A stretch of DNA of 64,000 nt from Cephalotrichum gorgonifer. Taxonomy: Eukaryota; Ascomycota; Sordariomycetes; Microascales; Microascaceae. Below, one piece after another: positions 45,662 through 59,045 of this stretch; the first letter of the stretch is position 1, and each line of letters starts with the position of its first letter. Made by a program: the position numbers and the translations under genes. The notes beneath the pieces were generated by a model. It had not been told where the DNA came from. It saw only the letters and a list, made by a program, of their open reading frames with translations, and ran no database searches. The stretch lies in NCBI GenBank assembly GCA_900312665.1, contig ONZQ02000005.1:2335077-2399076 (forward strand). The letters run 5' to 3'.

Positions 45662-48600
45662 TGTTGCGGTGAGATGAGGGCGTACCAAGGAGTGACGAAA
45701 GAGATATTAGGGTAGAGGCGCAGTGCCGAGAAGGGATGAGAAGGATTGAGAGAGATTGAGATGATTGTTGGTGTGATGGAAGTGAGCATGAATGAGGCTG
45801 TTTGCGTTCTTCTTATACTTTGGCTGCTCCATGCCTCTCATCTGTGATTTCGTCCCTTAGTGTATATGATCGCCGCCCTCTCGCCGATTTTCTCTGCAGA
45901 ATCTCTGCGCGCCCACGCCCACGCTACAGTTGGAAGTGCGCGTGCCTCCCCCGGACGGGGGCATTCAGCAATGGCACTCAGCAATGGCATCATGAGCCCT
46001 AGCTCTCGCGATTCTGTGCAATATTGGGTCGCTAGGTTCAAAATGGCAAGATGCTCGTGGGAGTAAAATGATGATCAGTCTTCAGCTGAAGTGAGGGTGG
46101 GTGGGCAGGCAGGAAAGGTGAGAGGTCAGGCCTGCAGGTAGTTTTAGCCGTGTAGGGCGGTGATCGACAACGCGCCTTTCGAGTCTACATACGTGATTTC
46201 AAAAAGTGGCGGCTAGTTTGCAGGGGGGTTAGAACTTTTAGTAACTGCGACCTGAACGAAATGTCGACATGGGACCGGGCCGTCGGGGCGAGCGTGGGGA
46301 AGGGATCTCGCTGGAGCTAGCCTTGGGGCCCAGCGAGATGCCGAACTTTTCGCGAGTGGGTGGATTCCTTCCTCAAGGTTAGAGACTCTTCATGTTGCCA
46401 GATATCCTACCTAAGGATGGATGCTAATATTACGTCTGTGGTTAGATAATATATCCAGGGCTTGGTACTATTGCATCTGGGGTTTGATACGACGTGTACC
46501 ACGGCATCGTATGAACCTTATTCATGCCCTACTTTCCTGAGTACCGGATCTAAGGTGGCAGCCCCAGGAGCCAAGAGCCTTGGCCTGTCTCCCCGCACCA
46601 GAAGACAGCTCAAGATCAGCGTCATAGGGAACAAAAAGTCAGTGGGGGAGCCACCGGAAATGACGACCTAACGGCAGGTATTACATGCAGTCCGACACAT
46701 GAACATGCAGGTCCCCTATTACCACGCACCGCTCGGCAGACGAGGAAAGCCCGCCACTCAATCCAAGTGTCAAAACTTTGACAGGCGCAGGAAGAGGGGA
46801 GGCGGAAGCCTGTGCGAGTGTGCCTTACACGGTAAATAACCCCCGACAGCACCTGAGGAGCCGGAAATTAATTCGGCCAATACTCGCCTTGTACCTGCAT
46901 AGTGCAGTATGACGTTTTTCAGGCGAGAGGGTGCTCCTGGTGCTCCCGGATTCTCCGGTGTCGAAATCTTCACTTTGGGGCGGGTGTCTTAGTGGTGGTA
47001 TTCTGAAGGCTCCATCACGCCATTTGCAGCCGCGATGTTGAAACTGGATCCCCCCTGTCGCGCGTGGTTGTTACCCCTGTCGCGTCGTGGACGTACCCCT
47101 GTCTGGTGTGGGGGCCCCCAGTCGCTGAGGCCTATAATAGCTTCCGAAAGGTGCCACCCTTGCCGTGCCTTGGTGCGGGTTTCGGTAGTGGCGCTGTCGA
47201 TCGCCAATTTGATCGGGGACGAGCGCGCGTGGGGTGAGGGGCGAAAGTGATGCCACCATAGGCTCCCAAGCGTGATCCCATCGGAGGCTTCTAACTTATA
47301 CGCACATAGTAGGAGAGCACGGTTGAGCGATGGAGCGAAGTAGGAAAAAAAAAGCACCGGTCATTATTAATGGTCCAGACTTGTAGTGTAAATGGTTTCC
47401 CGAAGCGCAACTGGATCCAAATATTCTTGGATTCTGTCCTTTCAATTGGGTGCTGATCATCTAGAATTCTGGGCGACTACCACTTGTAAGCCACAGGGCG
47501 GTGGCAAGACAGTGGCGTTGGATCACCTCGATTTCCCTTCCTTCTCGTCTTCCACTTTGATAAAGACCCTGGTTTTCTGGATCGGGGTATATCTCTTTTT
47601 CTTCAGCCCTGGTTGGAACGCATAACGTGACAGGCAACACCTGCCTCTTGCGCGGGGGTTACTATGGGGCAGTCGAGATGACGCCATCCGACAAGCGTCG
47701 ACCAGGGCAGATCTTAACCGTAATACGGATGAATCGTCATGGGGCCTCAGGCGGTCCTTTCAAAAACGCTAGCCTGTGCCTAACAGCTTGAGCACGAGCT
47801 GAAGGCTGGGATATTTTGGGTCCCGCCTCTGGTCTGTCGGCAACCTCACTCGTGGAAAAAAATATCGTAATTCGGTGACATCTGAATACTCGTAAGAGCA
47901 AATATAGGATGGATATTATTGCATCTTGGGTGAGGAGGAAGCCGTGGGGTTGGGGGGGAAATCCGATACCTCCGGGCCCATCATACAGCAAAGCCAAGGG
48001 CGACGTGGGAAGCCTTAAGGTTGGTCAGCTTGGTTCGCATTGCGACGGAGGGAAGCTACTACCTTGGATCTATTATAACAGGGGTTGTTATCACAGGACG
48101 GGTGTTAAGCCCTTTATGGCTCCCCACATTTTACATGCATATGAAGCCATTAAATAGCCAGCCTGCATCTCGTTGAGCGTTCGTCAGCATGCCATTCCAT
48201 TCCGAGGGGAAACATTTAAATTTAAGCGGAAGAGCATCCACAGTGCATGCTCTGGTCACATAGGTAAACCAGACGAAGGTTCAAGTATTGCCCTGGCGAT
48301 ATGACACCTCTCTCTCGACCGGCTCTTCTGCTCGGTCAGATTAACAGCACCGATTCTTAATTTTTAAAGCTAGGCGTTCCAATTGCCGCGCAGTACAGAC
48401 TACTTGCACTACGAAGAGAGACCATAATATCGGAAGAAGGAACTCTAGGATGTGATGAGGACGACTACTGCGTGGAATTTATCAGGGTGGTATATATTAG
48501 CTAGATGTAAAATATGCTCTGTTAGCTAGTCTCCGGGGCCAGGTAAGCAACTTGATCCACTCCGGATTTTGTTGAGCTTTCTCTGTACGCCGTATTTAGA

Positions 48601-49434
48601 GGCCATGACGACGTCTATTGGAAGATGGGGCATCTGGATATGTCTTGTCGGACATGCAGCGAGGCGATATTTCTCGATCGTGATGGAAGGATAGCTTGGG
48701 AGTACGGTGCTCACTAAATTCGGGGATCACGGCGTAGCCCCTGAGTCAATACAAACTATCTACCCCCTCTTGACAGAGCCGGAGCCCATAATATGAACCG
48801 TCCACGTAGACTTGGGAAGACCTAACTCATCTTCTGGCATACGGATGCCTACCAGCCCCCCCAAGCTGAGAGAGACCCATAGAAAGTCTAGCCTCTCAAA
48901 CTACCTAAGGCCACCGTAGCTCCAGTGAAGACCCAGGCGTTCAAATAGTTCAAATACACTCCCCGTATCTAAGAGTTTATCAGCATCATCAGTAATGCGA
49001 AGGGGGAGCTCCCGCAACCAGGGCGGGAGGCGGAATGCATGTGCATAAGGGCTCCTCAGCTGTTGCGGTTGTAAATCAAGCCGTGGAGGGTAAGCGAGAG
49101 GCTAACTGCTAAATGGGAGACGCAAGACTTTGAGGCTTCCAGGAAGGTATAATAGTGCCGGTATCCGTCGCAGTGAGGGGTGAACCCAGTGTAGGTAGAT
49201 ATAGATCTCGAAGGTAAGTATATCTAGTAGAGAGTAAAAGCTGCGGAAGGAGATCTAGATATGGACAGCCCTTAGCTTTCTCCTTGAAATTGTTACACTT
49301 AAAGAGACCGCCGCCAAGCGAATCAAAGTGACATGATACTAATTGTCAGGGAAACTATGAGCTTCGCTTAGGTCTAGCTTAACAATACGGACATCGTGAC
49401 AACATAAATCGTACTAATAAACCCATCTTCCCTT
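45662..49434. other. Long gene-poor interval
   Basis: 3.8 kb without a supportable gene. It contains the SBP56-like promoter, a three-unit GC-rich tandem repeat (47051-47112) and AT-richer sequence around 48400-48500. ORFs here are short, mutually overlapping and domain-free. Confidence 0.55.
47051..47112. repeat. Three-copy ~22-bp tandem repeat
   Basis: Units share CCCCTGTCGCG..TGG..GTA; the third is more diverged (CCCCTGTCTGGTGTG). Function unknown. Confidence 0.75.
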
Positions 49435-51505
49435 TCATGCATATCTATAAACCATCCGTGGAGGCGCTGGAATCTCTCTTGTTTCCACAATGCCAGGGAT
49501 CGACCCCAAATTCCTGTTTTGCCTCTGCAGTCGAGCCCCGGCGAGTCTGCGCTTCCTAATACATGATCTGACAACGCAAATCGCAATGAGCACGACGAAT
49601 AGACCGCCGATAGAGGAAGCAAGGGCAATGACCAGAGTGCTGTTATCATCAAACCAATTATTCCCTGAACTTCCGTCTCCACCTCCAGATCCACCTCCAC
49701 CGCCGTCGTCATCGTCCTGATCATCCTCGGGGCACTGACTGGATGATCCGTCGCATGTCTCCTCCGAGTCGCCAAACCCAGTGCTGGCTCTACATACTTG
49801 GCCACGTTCGGCAACTAGACACTGGTCTGTACAACAGCCGTCGGAATCCGGGTCACATACAGCGCCGCTTCGGAGCTGGCATGTTGAAGGATTGCAGCAC
49901 GAGTTCTCGCTGCATCCCTCTTCGCCGCCGCAGTCGCACGCCTCGCCTGCCTCCAAGATACCGTTGCCGCATTGGCTGTCATTGATATCGGCGGCGTCGG
50001 CCTCGCTGACCAGACAACTCGTGTTTATCAGGTCTCGCCCAATTAAGGTACAGATGGACCCGATGGTGCAGGGTGAGAACCTTTCCATGGTCCGACTGCT
50101 TCGAGGGTTCATGAGGAACTGCTCTCCTGCGTCGCATCTGGACGCGCTGAGCGGACAGCAGTCGCCGACCGCAGTATTTCCGCTGCATCCACTGGATGTG
50201 CAGTCGTGATTTGCGCCGAAATTGTGACCCAATTCGTGGGCGATGACCTGCCATTCGGCGTTGGTACGGACGACCACGTTGGTGGATGCGGAGCCTGCTC
50301 GATCGGATCTCGAGCCAGAACCGCAGACGGTGCCAACCCGGGCTATTCCGACGGTAGAGCCGGTCCCGCAGGTGCTGAGCAAGGACCATGCGGCATTGTC
50401 ATCTCGATATTGCGTCCTCCATTCGGAAAACAAGCTTAGTCGATCGGAGATGTCGACACTAGAGGAGCAAGGGACGTTCCACCGATTTGAACTAGGAGTC
50501 GAGGGGCAAGAGGGGTCGCTGATGGTCAGGTTGCGAATCGCTAGCGAGATGTTGAACGCGTCCTCATATACTTGTGAGGCGACGTTGATCTGCGAGATAA
50601 TGTTGTTCCGGGCGTCGTTTACCGAGTCGAACTCGGCGGTGTAGGTGCAGTCTGTCGCGACTCCTATCATTGCCACGAGTCTTTCCGATGGGCAGCCGGC
50701 AGTCGACCCGATAACGTCTACCGGATTGAAGGCGCCGTTCTGTCGGCGAAGGATATCGCGAAGACCCTGGCCCGGTATATCTGCGCCTTGGTACCCCGAA
50801 CCGAGAGCAAATGACCGTGGGTAGTGATGGGTATTCTCCGCTAGGCATAGTGAGTCGTTGGTCGAGGATCGTCGATCGATGCTACTGGTATCGATTGCGT
50901 CGGATTCTTTCCATACTAGCATATGCGGCGAGTCGATCCTGGGGAGGACAGAATCGTGTGATAGCTGTGACGCGCGGAAGTTGGAGTTGGTTGCAATGTG
51001 ATAATGCACACCGTCGATGCTGAAGGCACCCTCAATCATATGGATACCTTGTCTACGCTGGACCATGACTCGTGCCCAGCCCGCTTCTCTCCATGTTTTC
51101 GAGTAGTCTTCAGAGATTGAGGCACCTCCACTATAGACCAGTGGCGAGTCTCGATTCGAAAGTCTGATGGATGAGCCATCGGGTCCCACGTGCCGGACCT
51201 CCGTGTCATGAGATATGAGGTTGCGGGTTGGATGTAGATTCAGCCGAAATTCTGGCTGTTCATTGGATAAAGTGAATTCGACTTCGAAGCTCGAAGCTCT
51301 ATCAAGACTGTGCGGGCGTCGAGAGAATCGTAGATTCTCGATGGCCGAGATTTGTTCGATGTGGTTTCTAGCTATTGACAGTGCTGGAAAGTAGAGATGT
51401 TAGGTATTTGCTTGAACGGTTGACTCCTCGCACAAGCTTACCTTGTACCTGCAGTTGGGGAAGATGGAGTAAAAGCAGAGGGAGGAATAACTCCAGGAGC
51501 TTCAT
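49435..51505 (-). CDS. ADAM-type (reprolysin M12B) membrane metalloprotease
   Basis: A 64-bp first exon (51505-51442) encodes the signal peptide MKLLELFLPLLLLHLPQLQ. A 58-bp intron joins it to 51383-49435, giving 670 residues. An N-terminal prodomain-like region is followed by the reprolysin domain, whose zinc site is HELGHNFGANHD near residue 400 and whose Met-turn is QFLMNP. A disintegrin domain follows (CGNGILEAGEACDCGG, CCNPSTCQL) with regular cysteines, then an acidic/Gly linker (DDQDDDDGGGGGSGGGDG), one TM helix (LVIALASSIGGLFVVLIAIC) and a short basic tail. Fungal ADAMs of the ADM-A/ADM-B kind have this layout, and this one is somewhat shorter than I remember for ADM-B. Inferred role: surface protease or sheddase; substrates unknown. 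The catalytic residues look intact. Confidence 0.92.
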
Positions 51506-53499
51506 GGTAACGTGTTGTTGTTACCCCAAATCCGATTCACCCCAAGGGCAACCGAGATATCCAATCCTTTTTATGAACCTCCGACTCTTACCTGGGCATA
51601 CCCATAAAAGGACAGAGACGGCCAACAATGAGGCGACCCAAGGTGGCAGTGCTTTGGTCTCGACTAACCAACGGCCGCGGCGCGTCTTGGCATTTCCCAC
51701 GGATTTTGGACCAAGCATACTGAGCCACCCAGGCCTCGTCACAGGCGCAGACTTCGGTCAGACTAGCCAAGAACCTTAAATCCGGTACCCAGATCCCTGA
51801 GCCCGAGAGATAGTTCGCGTTATCAAGATCTTCCTAAACTCCGGGACATCCTGAGTAGAACCAGGGTTGAGGTCGTATTGGTCACACCTCCGCTCTAGGG
51901 TAGACATGATCCGGGTGGTCATGCACGTCCCTCGAGCCAACATACATGGTGGGTCCGCCTCCCCATCACAGAATACCCATGACTTACTTTGACACGCGTT
52001 TCGACGGCCCCAGCCTGGTCGTTTGTTCGACAGTCGCCGATTTGTTTCGTGAGTGCGAGACAGCTTGGCACATACGTAATCTTGCTGACGTGAATATTAT
52101 ATTGTGCGTGAGATGGGGCTGGAGATTCTGTCTACTCGTCCTTGGAAGACCAGTGATCGGCCGCACCAACAGCATTCCCGGCCGACCCGAAGGTGGGCGC
52201 AAGCGCTTCCATGTGTAGACATGGTACGATGACCATAGACCCTTGGCTATCACGTAGATTGCATCAGGTTTGTTTCTGCTCAGGGTATGCGGAGTGCTAC
52301 GCTTGTTTGCTCCACGCGGTGATGTTTAACTTCTGGGTCATCACCTTCCCTTCTCTTCCCTCGCTTAGAGCTGGCTAGGTAGATTGTGATGGGTTTTGAT
52401 GGGTGACGGGTTTTGGGGTCATAGCGGGCGGTTTCTACTCTGCCGTGTCGCAAGAGCCACAAAGCTGTCCCAGCCAACAACCTTTGCCACAGGATTAATA
52501 AGCCGATAAAGATGAGTGTTATACCCTTTTGCCCCTCCTCCCCAACAACAGACCCTTACGAGTACAGAGTAAAAGAGGCAGTGATCTGCGCCAGCTACCC
52601 CTCACTGCTCACCGACCTGCCTTTCATGCTGGCCCCCTCTTCAAGCATCACTACTTACTACTGTCCTCGTTGGTATGCTTTCCAGTAAGTTAAGAGTAGC
52701 TTGGCGAGGATATTAGACATTTGTATCAGGGCCTTTTTGGGCGGACAAGGGGGACTAGCTATCACAGCTTCATTTGGAATGTGATGTTTCATGAGAAGTG
52801 TACACTCAATTTATGGTATGATCGTCAATTTTGGCTTCGTTATACCGAAGAGGCGGGCCCATCATGGAGCCCATCATTGAGTTTTAGTCTCGGCGCTTAC
52901 GGAGCCGATGTAACTTTCGCCCGCGGCCTATGCGTACTTCCTGGGTGTGTTGGATCATTCCTTCCAACACTCAGCGCTTAGCCACCAACGATTGGTTGTG
53001 GAGCAGCTAACCTCCCCCGCTGTTGGCTGGACTTAATATGACTGGCTGCGCCACGATTGATTGCGCGCCAGCTCGGCGAAAAATAAAAATTCGGTAGTTG
53101 CGATAGCTGAGCCTCTTCCGGCGTTGGCCGCTAATGCAAGCTGCTGACAACTAAACGACTGGATACTACGGTATTTAGCGGCCAGGTTGAGTGTGCGTCT
53201 TAAGGTTGGTGATTTCGCCAGGGTGACAGATTCTGTCTCTCTCTGAAGACCGCGGTAGTTTGAAATGAACCGTCAGAAATTTTAACTATCTATTCACTCG
53301 TTTTTCCTCTTACCCTCGCTGCAATATTCTCCTCGCTATTATGTGTCGTACCTGCGAGTTCTTTACAGACCAATCTAGTCATCAGCATACGAGTGTATTT
53401 ATTCCGACGTATGCTATCACACTCTCGTACGTATCCCATGAAACACCGATATCGGATATCCCCAGGCCATGTGGAAGTATTACAGTGCCCTTCCCTAAG
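51506..53499. other. Intergenic between ADAM-like and siderophore-transporter genes
   Basis: Upstream of the protease and downstream of the transporter. No gene, RNA or clear repeat seen. Confidence 0.55.
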
Positions 53500-55557
53500 C
53501 TAGAACACAATGCCCTTAGTTTGCCTCGTCTTCTTCGAGACATCGTAGTTCCTGATCATCATCATGGAGAGGAAGCCGAGTCCGAAAATACCAATCCCAG
53601 CCGCGAGCATCCGCGTCTGCGCATAACCGTACGCCTTCTGAATCCCTATCCGCGTAGGAGACCCAACCTCATAAAGGAGTTGCGTCTCCAGGTCTTCGTA
53701 GATCATGTCTATGTTCTCCATCGCGGACTCCGGCAGGTAGCGTAGGAGCGCGGAATAGAATGTGTTTGTCCAGATGGTTCCGGAGATAGTATTGCCCATC
53801 GCGGCCCCGACTGTGCCCGACACAGATAGGAAGGCCATGGCGGCGGCGATGTGCTGATGATCAACAGCAGCGAGTACTGCTACCTGGAGGAGGAGGATGA
53901 AAACACTTCCGCCGATAGAGATGAAGATCTCACACATAATGATATAGCCGATCTGCTGGTTCGGCTTCCGGAAGTATATCATGAGGCCTAACCCCAAGAT
54001 GTAGACTGGAACGCAGATATAGAAGAGCCACTTGAAGCGGCCAGTCCTGCGAATAAGATACCCAACAATGAACAAGAGCACGCCGGAGACCACTTCGAAG
54101 GTGCTGTTGACATATCCGGCCTCGGCCACACCTAGGTTGCAGACGACCTGGAGGAAGGAGGTGAAGTAGCTGGCCCAGCAGTAGTATGAAATCATATAGA
54201 CAGCGTCGAAGACACATACTCCGATGATAGTCCGATCTGCCAGGAATTCGGCCTTCATGAAGGGGACTGGGGCGAGGTAAATCTCATAAGCGGCAAAGAG
54301 AGCGAGGATGACGAACCCGACGACAATCATCGCGATGATATAGTCGGTAGCCCACCCATCGGGGGCAGAGCTGGCGAGGTTGAAGGGTAGCAAGAATACT
54401 GTGAGACCACCAGCGAACAAGACGACTCCCGGTGCTAATCATGAAGGGGTGGGGTCAGCACTGAGCCCGTTCGAGGGGAAGTGGGTGGTAAAATTTGGGG
54501 TTGCGACCTACCATCACACTGCTCGATACCGTAATACCAGAGGTTCTGCCAGAAGGTACGACCGCTGCTCTCGTACAGGATAATACCTCGCTTTTCGGCC
54601 TTGTGAAGGTTGAACTTGATGATTCCGAACAAGGGGAGAGATACTGCAGGGATGATTACAGCGAAACAGCCAAAGCCCCACCGCCAAGTGACATGCTCGA
54701 GGAAGCCTTCGGCGGCTTTGGATCCGGCGAAGGCCGTAATCATGTAAGGAGACGAGGTGAAGGCATATGCAAGGCCTCGATTCTTCAGGGTGGTGACGTC
54801 GGCGGAGAATATGTCGATGGTATAGATGATACCAGCGAAGCCGATGGAATAGAATACCTGTGAATTTGCTCGGTCAGCAATCCTGGAAGGTCATAAAGGT
54901 GTAGGATGTACAGGATGTGTAAAATTATGGAGGGGGTGTTACCTGCGACGCGCAGAACATGGCAAGGTTGTGGGACGTAGCCATGAGGATAACGCCCAGG
55001 GTAGAAAAGACCACCATGAGAAGGAAGCCCTCCGCACGCCCCCAGAGATCCAGAAGCTTAGCCATCGGGATGTACACTGCTGAGGTCATAGCTTCGGTCA
55101 CGATGCCTATGACAGTCAAGAGGGAGTGGGACTCAAAATCGCTCGTGACATAAGGAGTCAGGCCGGAGAGGATTGAGAGACGAAGTCCGTTCACTAGATA
55201 GATAAACCAGATGCTTGTCGATGTTAGCTATGGTCGGAGTAGTAATATGTGCAACTGTATTGAGGCGTAGAGGTAAGCATACTTGACTAACAGCCCAATG
55301 AGCCATTTCTTCGACCAGACGATGGTCACAGCTTCGATTTGCTGGACACCGCGTTGCGCGTCCTCGGCCGGCGCTATCTTCTCTGGATCATCATCGGCCG
55401 GCGCTTCCTCGAGGTTGGAAGTGATTTCCTGTGTCGGTCGAACAATTTTCTCGACGGGGTATCCCTGCTTGCCTTGATCGTGGAGTGTCGCGACGGCTTG
55501 GGTGATATCGGGGATCTGGGGGCCCGCGCCGGGCTTGAGGCCGTTCGAGGTCGACAT
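53500..55557 (-). CDS. Siderophore-iron transporter (MFS, SIT family)
   Basis: Four exons (55557-55283, 55213-54943, 54857-54512, 54434-53500) give 608 residues. A hydrophilic N-terminal tail of about 80 residues is followed by 14 candidate TM segments. SIT-family segments are NGLRLSILSGLTPYVTSDF, YIPMAKLLDLWGRAEGFLL, DIFSADVTTLKNRGLAYAFT and GSKAAEGFLEHVTWRWGFG, and the large last periplasmic-type loop is RYLPESAMENIDMIYEDL. These match MirB/Sit1-like proton symporters that import ferric siderophores across the plasma membrane; the siderophore accepted cannot be predicted. No siderophore synthetase is nearby. An exact ATCAGATAA GATA-type site lies 1.3 kb upstream, and iron control through a SreA-type repressor is plausible. 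Introns are 69, 85 and 77 bp. Confidence 0.93.
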
Positions 55558-58500
55558 TTTGTTGCTGGGGGGAGGGGAACGTGGGGAAGCAACGGGTCAG
55601 AGAGAGATCGGGCTTATGAGGGGGCGACGGACGAGGGTTTTAACCTCAATCCACAAGGACCCCGGTCTCTGGCTTGTACTCGTCCGTAGCCCCCTTGTCG
55701 GCATGAGAGTTGGGAACGTCTGGGGAGACATTAGCGGGCTACCGTTACCAAGTACAAGTACAACCCAACTGTGTACGTTTACAAGGACGCAAGTTTTCCG
55801 CAGGGTTACAGTAGATCATGGGTAGGGCGAGATTTATGTGGGACCCTGAAAGAAAAATGTCGTCCGACATCGGGTTTCCGTGTCGCTTCCGCGGTTCATC
55901 GTATTCAAGGCCGGACACAAGCATAATAATATTTAGGAGTTCATGTGTATGGTACTAATACTGCAAGTTTGCGTTCAAGTTTGTTTGCGTATGAATATTT
56001 GTTGCCCAGGTGGGAAGGGGCGGGAAGGCGGGGAGGTAGGAATTACGAGTAGAACTGGCAAGTCCCGGGGTGCATCTAATCTTATCAATCGGCCGTTGTG
56101 ATATACATGTACCTCTACCCCATCATCATCCATCCACACCTCATTTGCTAGCACGAGTACTCCGTATTCATACTTGCATTCGCACTGGTAGATGTGAGGA
56201 ACAACTGGGTCACCTTGCCGTACTCGTACATCCACCTCGTATTATGTTGTGTAGTTTCTTAGGCAAATCCTTCGACTCCACATTGACTGTAATACCAGCC
56301 TAGCAATTTTCCGGAACTGGCTTGGCAGGACCCGCACTAGTACGGAGTAGTAGAACATGGTACGCTCCTTCCATCTAATCAATCTTATCAATTTGCCCAC
56401 TTACCCCATCTCGAACCGCCTGAGCTGTGCTTATGCCTCTCTGTCCATCCGGGGCGGGCGGTGTGCCAATTTCTTGGCTGCTTTCCTGTGCACCGACGTC
56501 GGCATTTTTCTTTATTTTTTGTCTCCATCTGTCTGTCCCCCGTGTTTGAAACGACTCCTCCCTTGTCATTGTCCTCAACAGTTACAAAGTCCAGACGATC
56601 GCGATGTAACTGAGCATACGGGCACGGAATGCGTCTGACCAAACAGCCCTCGGAGCTCATGTCAATCGCCTGTTTCACCTCCTGTTCCCCGCCGACATTT
56701 GACGTGGGAGTACGAGTATTAATACAAGTTTGTGTCGGGAAGGGTACACTCCCTGCATGTGGATTGCAATGTCTTCCACTGATGCATCAACCCTGCTAGC
56801 GCGACAATTATTGACAAGAAAATGGCCACTAGCGTGGGCTTGAAGGATCAGATAATTGTTGTCGTACGAGGACGATGCCAAAATTAGTTTCAGCTGCTGT
56901 ACCGGAGTACAAGTACAAGTACTCGCACGAGTAAGAGTCCAGCAACATCACAAACAGCTTCGGCAAGCCTGTTCCGTCTATCGATCCTGGCCCTTCTTGG
57001 CAGTGCTGAAAGTGGTTTAGTTCACCATGCTCCCTCTCTAATTGGTATCCTGACATGCCTCTCAATTCTTGCTCTTGCCCCCCCCCCCACCCTCACCGCG
57101 TTCATCACTCTCAAGGTATTATTAGGACACCAGTACCCAATCAGTACTTGTATGAATACTCGAGGGAGAAAGCGTTAGACTCTCCCCCCTAGCTTTGTAA
57201 TGCTCCTGTAATCATGTAGTTGTGCTGGTAGACGAAATCTTACGGGCCACAGTAATACCAGCAAGTGAAATCTTTGCTCGTATCGAATACCACCTCGGCT
57301 ATAGCGTTGGGGAAATTGCTCGCAGCGAAGTATTCCTCATAGTCGCACAGACACCGGCTCCGGAGATCGGGCGCCACTCTGAAAGGCACATGTTAGTATT
57401 ACATCGTCACCGTCTTCTATTCCGCGAAGGTAACTGCCATTGGTGGTGTTGAGTATTCAGACACCTTGTGACTGATTGGCTACCCCCCACGCCGTGTGAC
57501 ATCATGTCTATGTGATATTGGCCCATGTAGTCCAAGTGCATCCTCATGTGCACAGTCGTGGCCTGTTTCCTACTGATGTGGCGCATCACCTTTCCTATGC
57601 CCATATTTAGTTTCTCTAGTTAAACCTCACCTGGGCGTCTGCATTGTGGACGAATGTGATAAATAGCTTACGTACTACGAGTGAACTCGGTGAGCATTCC
57701 CCGCCGGGATGTGGCTCTGACATGTGGGCGTGCAGAAGGATCATACCTGCCGTGTGGGAAGCTCTTGTAACTAGCTTCAGAGGGCTCGGTATTATCCCGA
57801 CTACTCGCAGTTTCTCCACCTCAAACTTGGGGCTGGGAGGTAAATATTTTCCATGTCTTACTCAGTGACATTCTCGACATTTCTGCCTCTTTCCCAAGCT
57901 ACCACATCCGCGCTCCGACCTTGAAAATGTGTTGGAAGGAGTCCGCCATCTCTCCAAATTCTGTCATGTTCAATGGTTCTCGGATACTATTTCCACGGCG
58001 GACTCTCTGACAGGCGCTTCATCCACTTGATCATCTCTCTCGATCCCACCTCCGCCAAGGAGACCCGATTGGTGGGAGTTGGCGGTTGATACATCTCATA
58101 ACCACAATCAAAGAGTTAGATGGTCGAACCAGGTTTCCTGGGAGTTTGGCAGACAGAGTCGAGATACCTCCTGGCCCATATGCCTTCGTCGTTCTCTCCA
58201 TGGGGTAGGAGTTCGCGCGGTCTTCGGGCCCCGAGAAGAATGGGCTTAATCTAAGATGTTATATATTTTAGCAGGAAGAATTGACGCCTACAGTGAACTC
58301 GCAAAAACATAAGGAAATGGGAAGTCCTAGGTATTATTGGTGGATAGGTTGACTCCGGGGGGGGCTATGTTGAAAGATCATGTCTGGATGTCGGGCGGAG
58401 TTATAGTTCTCGGGTACTATTTGAGCGAGGATTTAAGCTTGTGCGCTTGACGCCGATCCCCCTCGGTCTAATGTCCCCCGAGGGGACTCAAACTTAGTTC

Positions 58501-59045
58501 TCCATCTTTGGTGCTTGCAGAAACATCTGAGCTAGGTTCCGTGCGGTATCCTATCCACCATGATTGGTGCGCGAGAGCAGATAGTAGCAATCCGAGTCGA
58601 TCAATTCGTTGTTTATATGCCGATCACTTCGATATGAGGAATAAAGATCCGATGATATACAGGCCCGCAAAACAGAAGCGATGTGCTTTTTTTCCGAAAC
58701 GAGTGGAATTGGAGATCTGGCAGTAAGGGGTCGAGAATCCGGGGTTGGCCCGCCCGGCTGTAACATTAATCTCGAAGGGCTGGTCTGAACGGTGGGTTAA
58801 TATTGTGCCGGCAATATTATGATTGTCGGGGGGTTAGTGCAGCCACGTTTTATTAGCACTCTGCTTTACCAGCTTTCCCATGTTATATCACTTTAATTAT
58901 CGGGTCGATTTCATTATGGTAGGTCGGAATCTTTGCACGCATATCTGACCATGATATAAGGGCCTTGAATCCCGCGTAAACGAACGCCCTCGTACCTGAT
59001 TTATTCAACCTCCCCACACTCCGAAACTAATCCACAACCACGAGT
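55558..59045. other. Long shared upstream region of siderophore transporter and beta-helix gene
   Basis: 3.5 kb with no supportable gene. It holds scattered GTACAAGTAC/GTACTCGTAC decamers (55752, 56220, 56907, 56913), an ATCAGATAA GATA site (56847-56855), a C-run at 57078-57089 and a GATATAAG TATA-like sequence (58953-58960) about 90 bp before the beta-helix start. Confidence 0.55.
56847..56855 (+). promoter_or_regulatory. GATA-type iron-regulator consensus ATCAGATAA
   Basis: Exact match, with preceding G, to the (G/A)ATC(T/A)GATAA site bound by fungal iron GATA repressors (SreA/Sre1 class). Located 1290 bp upstream of the siderophore-transporter ATG. Binding is inferred. Confidence 0.45.
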
